Part shown: positions 9,588 through 18,093 of the stretch, in pieces
How the letters are laid out: each line of letters begins with the position of its first letter
Numbering within the stretch: position 1 is the first letter of the stretch
Source of the DNA: CAJBLF01 sp964430205
GTDB lineage: Bacteria; Patescibacteriota; Gracilibacteria; Absconditabacterales; Absconditicoccaceae
NCBI GenBank assembly: GCA_964430205.1
Contig: CAYSER010000012.1
Coordinates: forward strand, 1 to 24,862
Length of the DNA: 24,862 nt
Direction of reading: 5' to 3'
The notes under the pieces: model-generated
Database searches by the model: none
Told to the model about the DNA's origin: nothing
The model's input: the letters and a program-made list of their open reading frames with translations, nothing else
Position numbers and translations under genes: made by a program

Positions 9588-10658
9588 ATGGCAAGTTCGT
9601 TCGATATTGAACAGATCCTGGCTCTTATAGAAAAAAACGCTAACATCTCAGACCTTCATCTTTCATGAGGGGAAAGCATTTCTTATAGGATCAATGGAGA
9701 GATTGTCAGAGAAGAAAGTGCCGGCAAATTAAGCAACGAATCAGTTGAGATCGTCTTGAGACAGCTCTTCCAAGGGAATCCGCAGAGATTCGATAAGTTT
9801 CTCTGAGATAAAGAGGCTGATTTCGCGTTTGTATCAAAAAGCAATGTCCCCTATAGGGTAAACGCCTACTTCAAAACAGGAAGAATAGGAATAGTCATGA
9901 GAAAGATCAATGCTATAGCAAAAAATATCGAAGAACTCATCTTCTCTGATATCGCTGAAAGCATCAAGAAAAATATCCTATCAGCAAAAAAATGACTCTA
10001 TCTCGTGACAGGTCCTACCTGATCAGGGAAATCAACATCATTGGTCGCTATGATCGATTATCTTAATGCCACAAGGAACGAGAATCTCATAACCATAGAG
10101 GACCCTATCGAATTCATCTTCGAACCTAAGAAATGTATTGTGTCCCAAAGAGAAATAGGTCATGATACCTGGTCATTCGCTAATGCTTTGAGAGCTGCCA
10201 TGCGTGAAGATCCGAATATCATCTTTGTGGGAGAGATCCGTGATAGGGAAACAGCTGAATCTGTTTTGAGTCTTGCTGAGACAGGCCATCTCGTTTTCTC
10301 AACACTCCACACTAATTCATCAGCGAATACGGTGAATAGATATATCTCCTTCTTCCCTCCAGAAATCCAGGATAGTATCAGTGATAGATTAGCAGAATCC
10401 TTGATAGGGATCCAATCTCAATTCCTAGTGAAAACGATGGATGGAAAATCTAGGGTCGGTATCTTCGAGGTCATGATCAATACCACATCTATCAAGAACA
10501 ATATCAAAAAAAGAGCGGTAGATCAGATCGATAGCATCATAGAGACTTCATCGCTCATAGGTATGATCAATCTTAAGAAATACGCGACAAGACTTATAGA
10601 GAAGCAGATCATAGACCCTAAAGAAGTTGAATGGCTATTGGGAACTTCTCAAGAGTAG
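9588..10658 (+). CDS. pilT: PilT-type twisting-motility / type IV pilus ATPase
   Basis: A 356-aa secretion-superfamily ATPase that would power retraction (or assembly) of a type IV pilus from the cytoplasmic face. N-terminal PAS-like domain about 1-115. Walker A GPTGSGKST at 142-150; its Gly145 is a TGA at 10020-10022. Asp box TIEDPIEF near 170, Walker B IIFVGEIRD (Glu216) and His box TGHLVFSTLHTN at 232-243 follow. The PilT C-terminal signature AIRNLIRE is weakened here to SIKNNIKK, and GMINLKKYATRLIE matches the tail of the family. Four TGA codons are used. The start ATG at 9588 follows an in-frame TAG. It heads a plus-strand run of pilin-like genes. With the signature altered, a PilB/PilU-like role cannot be excluded. 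Confidence 0.9.
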
Positions 10659-10693
10659 CATATGTTTTTATCTTATTGATCCGATAGAGGAAT

Positions 10694-11002
10694 ATGGATA
10701 TCCCTGGTTCCTATAGATGATGAGCCTATCCTCAACATATCTCACGCAAAGAGATAGAGATAATGAAGAAAAATATGAAAAAAGTGCCAAGCATTCATTT
10801 GAAACAAGAGATCTATCATTCACAAGAAGAGAAAGAGGCTGATCATATCCTTAAAACACTTACTACCTCACCAGAACATCCCACCACGATTACGGTTTCC
10901 TCCCCTAAATCATGACCATCATCCTTGATACAAAGGCTTCGGAAACGCTTTATCTCCTTATTCTCTCCTGCTCATGGCAAATATACAGCTCATCAAAGAT
11001 AA
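10694..11002 (+). CDS. Small hypothetical protein, 102 aa
   Basis: Not recognised. The frame opens with ATG at 10694, preceded by AGAGG at a good distance (a usable Shine-Dalgarno) and by an in-frame TAG. It contains a double TGA (MDIPGSYRGGAYPQ) and one more in SPKSGPSS. The middle is charged (HSQEEKEADHILKTL), then Ser/Thr/Pro rich, and the end is basic (LIQRLRKRFISLFSP), possibly a membrane-surface helix. It overlaps the next gene's start by 29 nt. Its position between pilT and the coiled-coil gene suggests a part in the pilus system. Confidence 0.55.
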
Positions 11003-11384
11003 GCTTCCAAAGGAACTTCGGGAACTCGCGGAAAAATTCACCATCCCAGATGAATTTTTGACGAGTATGCCTGATATTATCCTCCTTATCCTTAATTCAA
11101 AATCTATGGATACGGAAGAGGAGAAACAATCATGGTTCAATCTCCTTCCTATGATGAACAAGGAACAGATGGATAAATTAAAAGATATCCTCACGAGGGA
11201 AAAACAAAAACTAGAAGAGATCGAACAAAGATATGAACAGAAAAAGGATGAACTTAAGACTAAATACACACAAAAATGGGAGGATATGGCCTACACGAAG
11301 AGGATTGATGAGATAAAACAAAAGGAAGCGCAACACGCTGCAACAGAAAATCAACAAGCCGAGGATTTATTAGCTCAGATCTAA
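10974..11384 (+). CDS. Coiled-coil hypothetical protein, 136 aa
   Basis: A soluble, highly charged protein. Residues 1-55 form a compact helical start (MANIQLIKDKLPKELRELAE...); residues 60-105 are a long coiled coil with heptad pattern (DKLKDILTREKQKLEEIEQR). It has no TGA codon because it is nearly free of glycine. No enzyme motif is seen. It ends one base before the ATG of the first pilin-like gene, so translation is coupled; a chaperone or cytoplasmic adaptor role for the pilin proteins is a reasonable guess only. Confidence 0.75.
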   Translation: MANIQLIKDKLPKELRELAEKFTIPDEFLTSMPDIILLILNSKSMDTEEEKQSWFNLLPMMNKEQMDKLKDILTREKQKLEEIEQRYEQKKDELKTKYTQKWEDMAYTKRIDEIKQKEAQHAATENQQAEDLLAQI

Positions 11385-11385
11385 T

Positions 11386-12036
11386 ATGAAAAACATTTCA
11401 TCTTCATTTATCTATCATCTCAGATCATATAGGGCTTTCCATTTCATGTTTTTCACGTTCCTCTTGCTTATCACATCATTATGCTTCTCTTACTTTGGCG
11501 ATTATATGTATGCCGCTTCTCAGCCTGATCTCTTGCAAGAAGCATTCGGACCTGCAATGACCCAAGAGACGGTCATTAATCTTTGAGAAGGGAAAAATGC
11601 GGTAGGGAATGAAGTATTGAGAGAGGGGGTAGGAATCCAAACAAATCTTTGACAATGATGTTTCGTCAATGGAGAAAAACTCTCTCCTGCTGATCTTGAA
11701 AGCCAGAAAAATCAGGCATGATCTACCTTATGAAATCAGGATTTCTGCCAACAGATACTCTGATGAGATTGGAATGTCCCTGTATTGACTACAGAAGCGC
11801 CTCTGATCGTAAGGATTGCTAAATTCCTTTTGAGGATAACTATGGTACTTGCGGTTACGATGGTGATCTTCAATGGTGTTATGCGGATCATCGAATCATC
11901 AAAATGAGGCGACGTCAAGGATGCAAAAAAAAATATCACCATGATCCTCATCGGGTTATTAATCGCTCTCATGAGTTTAGGTATCATCAATCTCATCAGC
12001 TCGATCTCTGTGAGCACCTTGAGTACCGTACAATAA
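11386..12036 (+). CDS. T4SS-pilin-like membrane protein, 216 aa
   Basis: A hydrophobic N-terminal segment (about residues 18-37, a signal or anchor), an exposed region of about 100 residues with two cysteines (C91, C121) that could form a disulfide, then two membrane helices at about 141-165 and 183-206 separated by SSKGGDVKDAKKNI. This two-helix hairpin with a short polar Gly/Lys loop is the layout of VirB2-like 'T4SS_pilin' proteins common in CPR genomes. Nine or so TGA codons are read as Gly, including pairs. It starts one base after the coiled-coil gene. Function is inferred from topology and from pilT and the second similar gene next door. Confidence 0.75.
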
Positions 12037-12064
12037 TCATTCTCTTTAGCTCTATTTCCTCATT

Positions 12065-12448
12065 ATGATCAGAAACTTCTTCCATGGTATCGTATTCTCT
12101 CTTATAGGCCTAACTGCTTTATTCTCTACGTATGCTATTGTAGTGGAAGTGCCATCAAGCCAAGGACAGAGTGATGTTATGGTCACGTGACCTACCAGAA
12201 TAGAGGATACTCAAGCCAATGAAAGCACCTTATTTAGCACTATACAACTCATAAATACCTATCTTTGGTTCTCTATATGATCAATCAGTATGGGAGTGTT
12301 AATTTTTTGATGAATAAAACTTATCACAGCTCAAGGTGATCCTGCCAAAATGAAAGAAGCGAACAAATTACTGATGTGAGCTCTCATCGGTATTTTGGTA
12401 GCAATATTCTCATATGCAATCATAAGGGTAATCATAAATCTCTTATAA
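12065..12448 (+). CDS. T4SS-pilin-like membrane protein, 127 aa
   Basis: Signal-like helix at residues 6-27, a polar stretch of about 35 residues, then two membrane helices at about 66-87 and 102-125. The linker ITAQGDPAKMKEANKLLMGALIG closely fits the family pattern of VirB2-like pilins, where a polar loop with 'A..K.lI.GAiIG' precedes the last helix. Six TGA codons are used (for example two in IFGGIKL). It lies 28 bp after the 216-aa gene, so these look like a major and a minor subunit, or a pair of paralogues, of the same surface or secretion structure. Confidence 0.8.
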
Positions 12449-12827
12449 GTCAGAGTTTTTAACATTTATTTATTTTCCCATTCTTTCAAAAAATATTAGT
12501 AATAGCAAATAGAGGTGTTTTTTGTCTACTTCTTGTCTATTTCGTTTTTTTTTATTAGAGATATTAATTTTTTCATTATTGAGGCGGTTATTAACAAACT
12601 GACAGAGTATCTCTTCATTCATTAGTAGAGTGATGTTGGCTTATTACCATGGTAATCACCGTTTTTGACAATTTGTTAAAAAACATCTCTTGTATTATTT
12701 ATATGTTCTCTTTTTCTCTTTATATCTATATATCATGATCATGATATTTTTTTCTGACACTCACAATCAATTGCATTTTTTTCCCTAATGCCTATATCAT
12801 TGCTGTTTATCTTTTCTCTCTCATTCC
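12449..12827. other. Intergenic region with two perfect palindromes
   Basis: A 379-bp AT-rich gap. It holds a 14-bp perfect palindrome, ATTACCATGGTAAT (12643-12656), and an 18-bp one, ATATCATGATCATGATAT (12730-12747), which is followed by a T-run. A 51-codon frame (12633-12788, one TGA, hydrophobic middle) is open on the plus strand but is low in complexity and probably chance. The region most likely carries the promoter of the next gene. Confidence 0.55.
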
Positions 12828-13238
12828 ATGAAAGATCTCATCAAAAGAATCAGCATAAGCATCATATTTGGCGCTTTCCTTGGATATCTCGCCTATCTTT
12901 TTTTCCAAAATATCGTGATTGTCCAGCCATGATTCGAACAATGGAATAACCTCTATTATCTTATTCTCATCCTCGTTTGCTTATTCCTCTTTATTTTTTT
13001 CGGTATCTATCCGGTACATTTCAGGATGACGAAATCAACGTTATTCGTTATCGGCATCGCTTTGATTGTCATATGAGATACTGTTTTGCTTAATGATATC
13101 ACGAATCATGTCTATATTGCTGATATGTTCAAGGTAGTAGGAGTGTTTTTGACTTTATTAGCTTGGACCAATGTGCTTATCACCGATAAAGTACTCAAGA
13201 AAAAACAGGATAAGAAAGTAGAAGTTATAGAGATCTAA
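12828..13238 (+). CDS. Four-helix membrane protein, 136 aa
   Basis: Unrecognised integral membrane protein with four predicted helices (about 8-26, 43-61, 70-86, 100-118), a short basic N-terminus and a Lys-rich cytoplasmic tail (VLKKKQDKKVEVIEI). Two TGA codons encode Gly (QPGFEQW, VIGDTVL). No catalytic motif is visible. It is separated from the pilin genes by 379 bp and probably has its own promoter. Confidence 0.7.
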
Positions 13239-13400
13239 AAAAGATATTGAAAATATTAGGCGAAACAATATATACCTCTCTACTTCGCAAATATAGCTCT
13301 CTGTAGCGAAACATACGAGGCAGGCATTTGGTTAGAATATCTTAGTTAGCTGAAAGGTTGTGAGTAGAGATCTTACTATAAGGTGTAATAGATAGGTAAT

Positions 13401-13474
13401 GCAGGCATAGCTCAATTGGCTAGAGCGCGTCCTTGCCAAGGACGAGGTTGCGGGTTCGAGCCCCGTTGCTTGCT
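13401..13474 (+). tRNA. tRNA-Gly (anticodon GCC)
   Basis: A full cloverleaf of 74 nt: acceptor GCAGGCA/TGCTTGC (6 of 7 pairs plus one G-T), D arm GCTC/GAGC, anticodon stem CGTCC/GGACG with loop TTGCCAA, T arm GCGGG/CCCGT with loop TTCGAGC. Discriminator U; CCA is not encoded. It reads GGC and GGU. It is not the UGA-reading tRNA-Gly(UCA), which must be elsewhere. Confidence 0.95.
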
Positions 13475-13759
13475 AATTTATTGTAAACGATTTGGATATA
13501 TTATGTATATATCTTACAAGGGAAAAATAATAGACATTATATTTGATATACGCATAATTTACAAAGAAGAATTAATGAACACAAGAGATGATCTACCTTA
13601 ACAACAAAGATTATATGAGTTAATAAACTTATTTGATATTTCGAAAAGGACACTGAAGCAGAAGCTCAAAGATTGGAAAAAATCATGAAAAAAGATGGAC
13701 ATATCCACTATTGGATAGAACATCCTACCTTTCACAAGGTTGATAAAGAAATTTAAGTA
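13475..13759 (+). pseudogene. Broken reading frame between tRNA-Gly and its partial copy
   Basis: One frame reads MYISYKGKIIDIIF... from 13504, is stopped by TAA after DDLP, then resumes as QQRLYELINLFDISKRTLKQKL; another frame, with no usable start, reads FEKDTEAEAQRLEKIMKKDGHIHYW and on to a TAA at about 13756. The two together look like one small protein damaged by a stop and a shift, but this is a judgement from composition only. The family is unknown. Confidence 0.35.
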
Positions 13760-13760
13760 A

Positions 13761-13810
13761 GTTGCGGGTTGGACCCAGCAGGCCTGCGGGGCGAGGCCCC
13801 GTTGCTTGCT
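13761..13810 (+). repeat. Degenerate duplicate of the tRNA-Gly 3' half
   Basis: Two blocks match the tRNA-Gly gene: gttgcgggtt (13761-13770 against 13447-13456) and ccccgttgcttgct (13797-13810 against the tRNA end 13461-13474). Between them 26 bp are altered, with GCAGGCCTGC and a GGGGCGAGGCCCC hairpin in place of the T arm. It cannot fold as a tRNA. It is either a decayed tandem tRNA copy or an attachment-site scar left by integration at the tRNA 3' end. Confidence 0.7.
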
Positions 13811-13915
13811 CCAGAATATCATTATTGGAAAGAATCTGGTCCCTCGGTCAGATTTTTTGCTTTTTTTACAAAATCGGATATACTTTATCTATATCATTTA
13901 TCCATTGACCCGGTT

Positions 13916-16297
13916 ATGGATAAGGTCAAACTCCAAAAGAATATCGAAACCAAACAGAAAGAATTGGATGATCTTAAATCCAAGATTTTATCGGAACAGG
14001 AACAGATCAAGAAGAAAAATCTAGAGGAACAACAGAAAAAGCTTGAGGAAGAGAAAAAAGTCCTCGAGAAACAACTCGAGGATCTCGAGAAATTCGAAAA
14101 AGACAAAACTATAGATCAGACAAATAAAGAAAAAACCCAACTTAAAGAAACCTTACCTGACCCTGATCGATCCTATGAACTCATCAAATGATCCAAGATG
14201 CACGATAAACTCTTGACGATACTATGAACCGAAGAGAAAGTCGAGATATTCGCTTTGGATATAGATAAGGTCGTCAGAAAATATCTTGATCAGGAACTTA
14301 TGTGATTTGATATCGCAGTCATCAATAGTATGAGTGTCGGTATCCAATTTGCAATGATGGAGACATTGGTCAAGCAAGGCGCCCAATGATCGGCTCAGTT
14401 CTTCGATGCTTTCTCTACCGTCAAATCCACTTCATCTAGCAAAGCGTTCGAATGATTCTATAAAGCATTCGGCACCTTATGATCCGCTAATGAATTCTAT
14501 ATCCTAGCGAATAAAGTGCAAAATATCATCCAATTCCTCGTTGATAAAAAAAATATTATCACCAAATCGACGGAAATACCAGAAATCATCAATCCTTATC
14601 AATTCAAAAACCTGCTTAATAGGCCGGAACGATCCAATCAGGCACTTATAGATAAACTTGATATCACCAAAATACTGACACTGAACCCATCAACTACCGT
14701 TGATATCCATACCTGAGAGGAAAACCTCAAAAAAATAGTGAATGATGAGAAGATAGCCTGAGTCATTACCGAAAAGACTATCTGAGCTATCCAAAAATCA
14801 CTCACCACTGCAGATAAATTCCTGGATGCTAGAGAAAAATTCCAAGGTCAGACCAGTGAACTCATAGATAAAATTGCTTGATTCCTAAATATTAATATCC
14901 CTTTCCTCTGAAGTCTAGGTGAACTTACCGGTATGGATTTCCCTACCGATATCCTCGGAAAGAGAAAAGACTGATGACTCATCAATTTCGTCCTCTGAGC
15001 ACTTTGATTTCCAGGATGACTTTCATGACTCCATAAGAAATATATCAGGGAGAAGCTCGATGCATTACCCATAGAAGATGATTTTATCAAAAACACCTTT
15101 ACCGCCTATAAGCAAGGTATCGATACTACCATTACTCACGATTCTCCGACAAGCATCCGGAAGAAATTATGATTATCAGCTCCTGACCAAGCTACGGAAA
15201 CTACTCTGAAAATGAAATTGCCAACCGATTATGGTGCACTGAAAAAATCCCTTGCAGATACTCTAGATACTGCCCATATCACCCCTGGTATAGCTGCAAA
15301 GTTCGCTCCCGAAACTATTGTGACCACAGATTCATGACCTTCTGTCGATATCTCAAAAATTTCCAATAAAGATGATTTCATAGACAGATATCTTGCCTAT
15401 ATCATCCCTGTTCTTGCTGATCCAACCGATGATTTCATCACCTCGCAACATATCGATCAGGATGGTTTCGCGCTTGCGGTGATATGAGGGCTCGTCTGAG
15501 ATAAATATTTTATGGAGGCGGTAAATATTGGGATATTCTCTCCCTCCGATTATCTCATCCCTTCTTCTACGACAACACTTCCTCCATCTTCTGAAACTCC
15601 ATGAGATCTTGATGTCATTAACGGCAAAGTTGATTTCAGTAAAGGGAATTTCTCTCCGGATCAGATCAAGAATATACATCTTCTTATCAATGAAATGACC
15701 AAGAAAAACATCACTAACCCATATACCCAGATCGGAATTTTGTCATGCATCGCCAAAGAAAGCGGTTTCATCCCAAAAAGCGAAGCTAGTTATATTCAGA
15801 CAGACAATGCTTATATCAGAGAGCTGTTCGGTACTAGAGTAACTCTTTCCGATACGGAGCTCAACGAACTCAAGAAGAAGTCTCCGGAAGAGTTTGACAA
15901 GATATTCTTCGATATGGTCTACGGTAAAGACGCTACTGCAGCGTTATGACGACAGACTTGAAACACTGAGGCCGGTGATGGCTACAAATATAGGGGAAGA
16001 GGATTCAATGGATTGACATTCAAATCTCTCTATAAGCAATACGGTGATCTTATCTGAAAAGACTTAGTCGCTAATCCTGATCTTGTGAATACACCGGAAA
16101 TAGCCGTCCAGGTCGCTTTGGAATTCTTCAAAAAATGAAATGATGGGAAAGATCTTTCGACGCTGGCATTCACCGATAAGGCTACTGCTACAAAAAAAAT
16201 TGCCGACATCAATGCATGATGACATGCTACTGTCCACAATTACCAACGTGCTTTAGCTGCTTCTGAGAAGTTCAATATACATGATCAGGTTGCATAG
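13916..16297 (+). CDS. Large coiled-coil protein with C-terminal GH19/lysozyme-like domain
   Basis: A 793-aa protein. Residues 3-80 are a strong coiled coil (KNLEEQQKKLEEEKKVLEKQ). The middle 500 residues are not recognised. The last 215 or so (from about 580) resemble the GH19 chitinase / phage lysozyme fold: IGILSCIAKESGF with the probable acid Glu615, and the hallmark GDGYKYRGRGFNGLT at 687-701, followed by PEIAVQVALEFFK. Such domains cut peptidoglycan or chitin beta-1,4 links. No signal peptide is seen at the chosen ATG (13916); export could be by a non-classical route. About 28 TGA codons must be read as Gly, the most in the window. It may serve wall turnover, or attack of a host or prey cell wall. 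It lies just after the tRNA-Gly scar. Confidence 0.85.
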
Positions 16298-16331
16298 GTA
16301 GATGCCATCATATAGACCATTATCGATTCGG

Positions 16332-16359
16332 TTGTTTTTCTTCTCCGAAGTAGTATAGA
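16332..16359 (+). promoter_or_regulatory. Candidate promoter of the 41-aa gene
   Basis: TTGTTT (16332-16337) and TATAGA (16354-16359) with a 16-bp spacer, about 45 bp upstream of the start codon. Fit to the sigma70 consensus is fair, not strong. Confidence 0.35.
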
Positions 16360-16401
16360 GTGGGAAAGAATATAAACCAAAATCCAAGAAAGGAGGAAAT
16401 T

Positions 16402-16527
16402 ATGGCACGAAAATCTAATCTTAGGAGAAGAGCTCTACGGTCCATCAAAAATCGTATTCGGCGCAAGCATGCACAAGAGAAAAAGCAACAAAAAAAAAGG
16501 AACAGTGTCTATGGAAGAATGTACTAA
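16402..16527 (+). CDS. Very basic 41-aa protein, ribosomal-protein-like
   Basis: A 41-residue protein, 17 of them Lys or Arg and only one acidic (Glu26). Sequence starts MARKSNLRRRALRSIKNRIR and ends in an aromatic tail, GRMY. It has the only full AGGAGG Shine-Dalgarno I see in the window (16391-16396, five bases before ATG), its own candidate promoter and a strong terminator right behind, so it is probably a highly expressed single gene. Size and charge suit a small ribosomal protein (bS21, bTHX or bL34 class) or another RNA-binding protein, but I cannot match it to a family. Confidence 0.75.
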   Translation: MARKSNLRRRALRSIKNRIRRKHAQEKKQQKKRNSVYGRMY

Positions 16528-16546
16528 TGGATTATCATCATGAATC

Positions 16547-16580
16547 ACCGGATCCGCGTATCGCCGACTCCGGTTTTTTT
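16547..16580 (+). terminator. Rho-independent terminator after the 41-aa gene
   Basis: Stem ACCGGA (16547-16552) with TCCGGT (16569-16574) followed by a T-run to 16580. The loop can form an extra CGCG/GCG-type pairing. The T-run overlaps the stop codon of the convergent minus-strand gene. Confidence 0.85.
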
Positions 16581-17724
16581 ATTTATTGATGAGCGTGTTA
16601 ATAAATTTCGTCTCTTCCGCTCATTTTCTCATCTGTACCATAATGTCGTCTATCATGTCCTTGATACTTGTTCCTGTATATCCCGAAGTCATGGTCTCTT
16701 CACTCTTATTGCCTAGATATTCTTGGATCTTATGATAATTGATCCGATTGTTTTCATATGTTTTTGGACTGATAGTATGTAAGGTGGTGATAAACGTTCT
16801 GATGATCCTATTGATCGTAGGATTGAGCATCATATTGCCTCATATTTGACTGATGAAGTATTCCTGTTTTTTTTGCTCGAATTGATTGACCAAGGTTGCC
16901 CATACCGTGTTTTGTATGTCTTTGATGTTTCTGCCGACATATTTCCCCATCACTTGAAATGCCCCTGAAAGCACTGGTGGTGTATAATATCCAACATCCC
17001 CTTGGATGATCTCCATGAGGACCGATGCTCATGACTGCTCTAGGGTGAGCGCTGATTGCGGATTGATGTTGATGAATGATCCATTACCGATGTCTATGAA
17101 TATTTTCCCGCTATCTATCAAACTTTTCGTCGCATAGCTGATTTGCGTCTTTTGACTGAGATCAAGATCGATCTGCTGGAACTGGTTTACGGGAATATCC
17201 TTACTTCCCAATGCGTTCTTGATGGTGAGCATTCCTTCTTCGATAGTTCATTCGTTTAGGATCCTTGTCTTTTGTGTTGAGATAAAATCATCTATACTCG
17301 GTATGGTTTCATACATCGGCAAAACCCCTGTTAATAGGACGAACACTATACCGATTCAGATGATGCCCATTATCACAAAACGTATCCGATGTCAGATATA
17401 GGTCACGGCTAATGCAAGGAGTACCAATCCGAACAGGATAAGGAATTGCTGGTTATTCATCCCGATATTGTTCCTAAAAAACATGTCTCCCAGGAGATAG
17501 AGGTCAATGAGTACGATAATGAACATCCCAAACCTTTGGAATCTATTGCCACCTTGGAACGTATAGATCAATACGGCTGAAACAAAAAAAATCGCTGTAG
17601 AGATACTATTTCCCTGGATCCATCATCGAAGATCTCCTGTATTCCCTGCATAGAGGAAGTATCCGTACACGCATCCGAATATCGCTAACGATAGTATGAT
17701 TCCCCTGAATATCCTTGTGATCAT
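16579..17724 (-). CDS. Membrane protein with FecR-like extracytoplasmic region, 381 aa
   Basis: Five predicted membrane helices (about 7-26, 40-55, 66-82, 92-111, 114-134) are followed by an outside or inside region of some 245 residues. Within it, residues 191-247 (SLIDSGKIFIDIGNGSFINI...SALTLEQ...IIQGDVGYYTP) have the repeated short beta-strand pattern of FecR-type domains. The rest is helical. At least seven TGA codons are read as Gly. The start ATG at 17724 is the first Met of the helical region. FecR domains usually sense or relay a surface signal to a sigma factor; no sigma gene is nearby. It is the last gene of a three-gene minus-strand group. Function unknown. Confidence 0.7.
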
Positions 17725-17805
17725 AATCTTTCGATGAAAGATAAAAGCCGTTTCAACTATAAAAAAAAACCTTCGATTTGAAAGGGCATCTTATTATTGG
17801 CACCT

Positions 17806-18054
17806 CTAGTATTTGATGATATTATATTCCTTGATTTCGGACTTCTTCAACAATGCTTCTACTTTGTTTTGGTTTTCGGGAACGAATTCCACGATGACCA
17901 TCTTTTCTTCCATCTTATGGACAGCGGTGCCTTGAAGCGTATATGATTGCACATAATTGATCCTCTTGATCTTCGTGGCTGCTCATGATTTCAAGAGTCA
18001 GGTAATGATATGTCTCAGTTTCCTTCCCTCATTCCTATAAAAAAAAACAAGCAT
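17806..18054 (-). CDS. Small CutA/PII-like protein, 82 aa
   Basis: An 82-aa protein too broken under the standard code to be noticed: two TGA codons sit in ITGLLKSGAATKIKR. The pattern LLKSGAATKIKRINYVQSYTLQGTAVHKMEEKMVIVEF recalls CutA1, where an 'AAC' helix end, a 'SxYxWxG' turn and an alternating beta strand occur in this order in a trimeric ferredoxin-like fold. It is shorter than usual (CutA is about 105 aa), lacks the Cys and Trp, and has no HPYE-type end, so metal tolerance should not be assumed. It lies between the two FecR-like genes, 40 bp after the first. Confidence 0.55.
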
Positions 18055-18093
18055 GAGTTCTCGGCGTTGTGATAAAAAACTTGATGAGGATCC

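Noticed and set aside
10664..10755. 31-codon frame directly after pilT
   Set aside because: It overlaps the 102-aa frame, which has a better ribosome-binding site and continues further.
13598..13822. Minus-strand 74-codon frame over the tRNA remnant
   Set aside because: It depends on the tRNA-like sequence for its start and lies opposite plus-strand features; it looks like chance.
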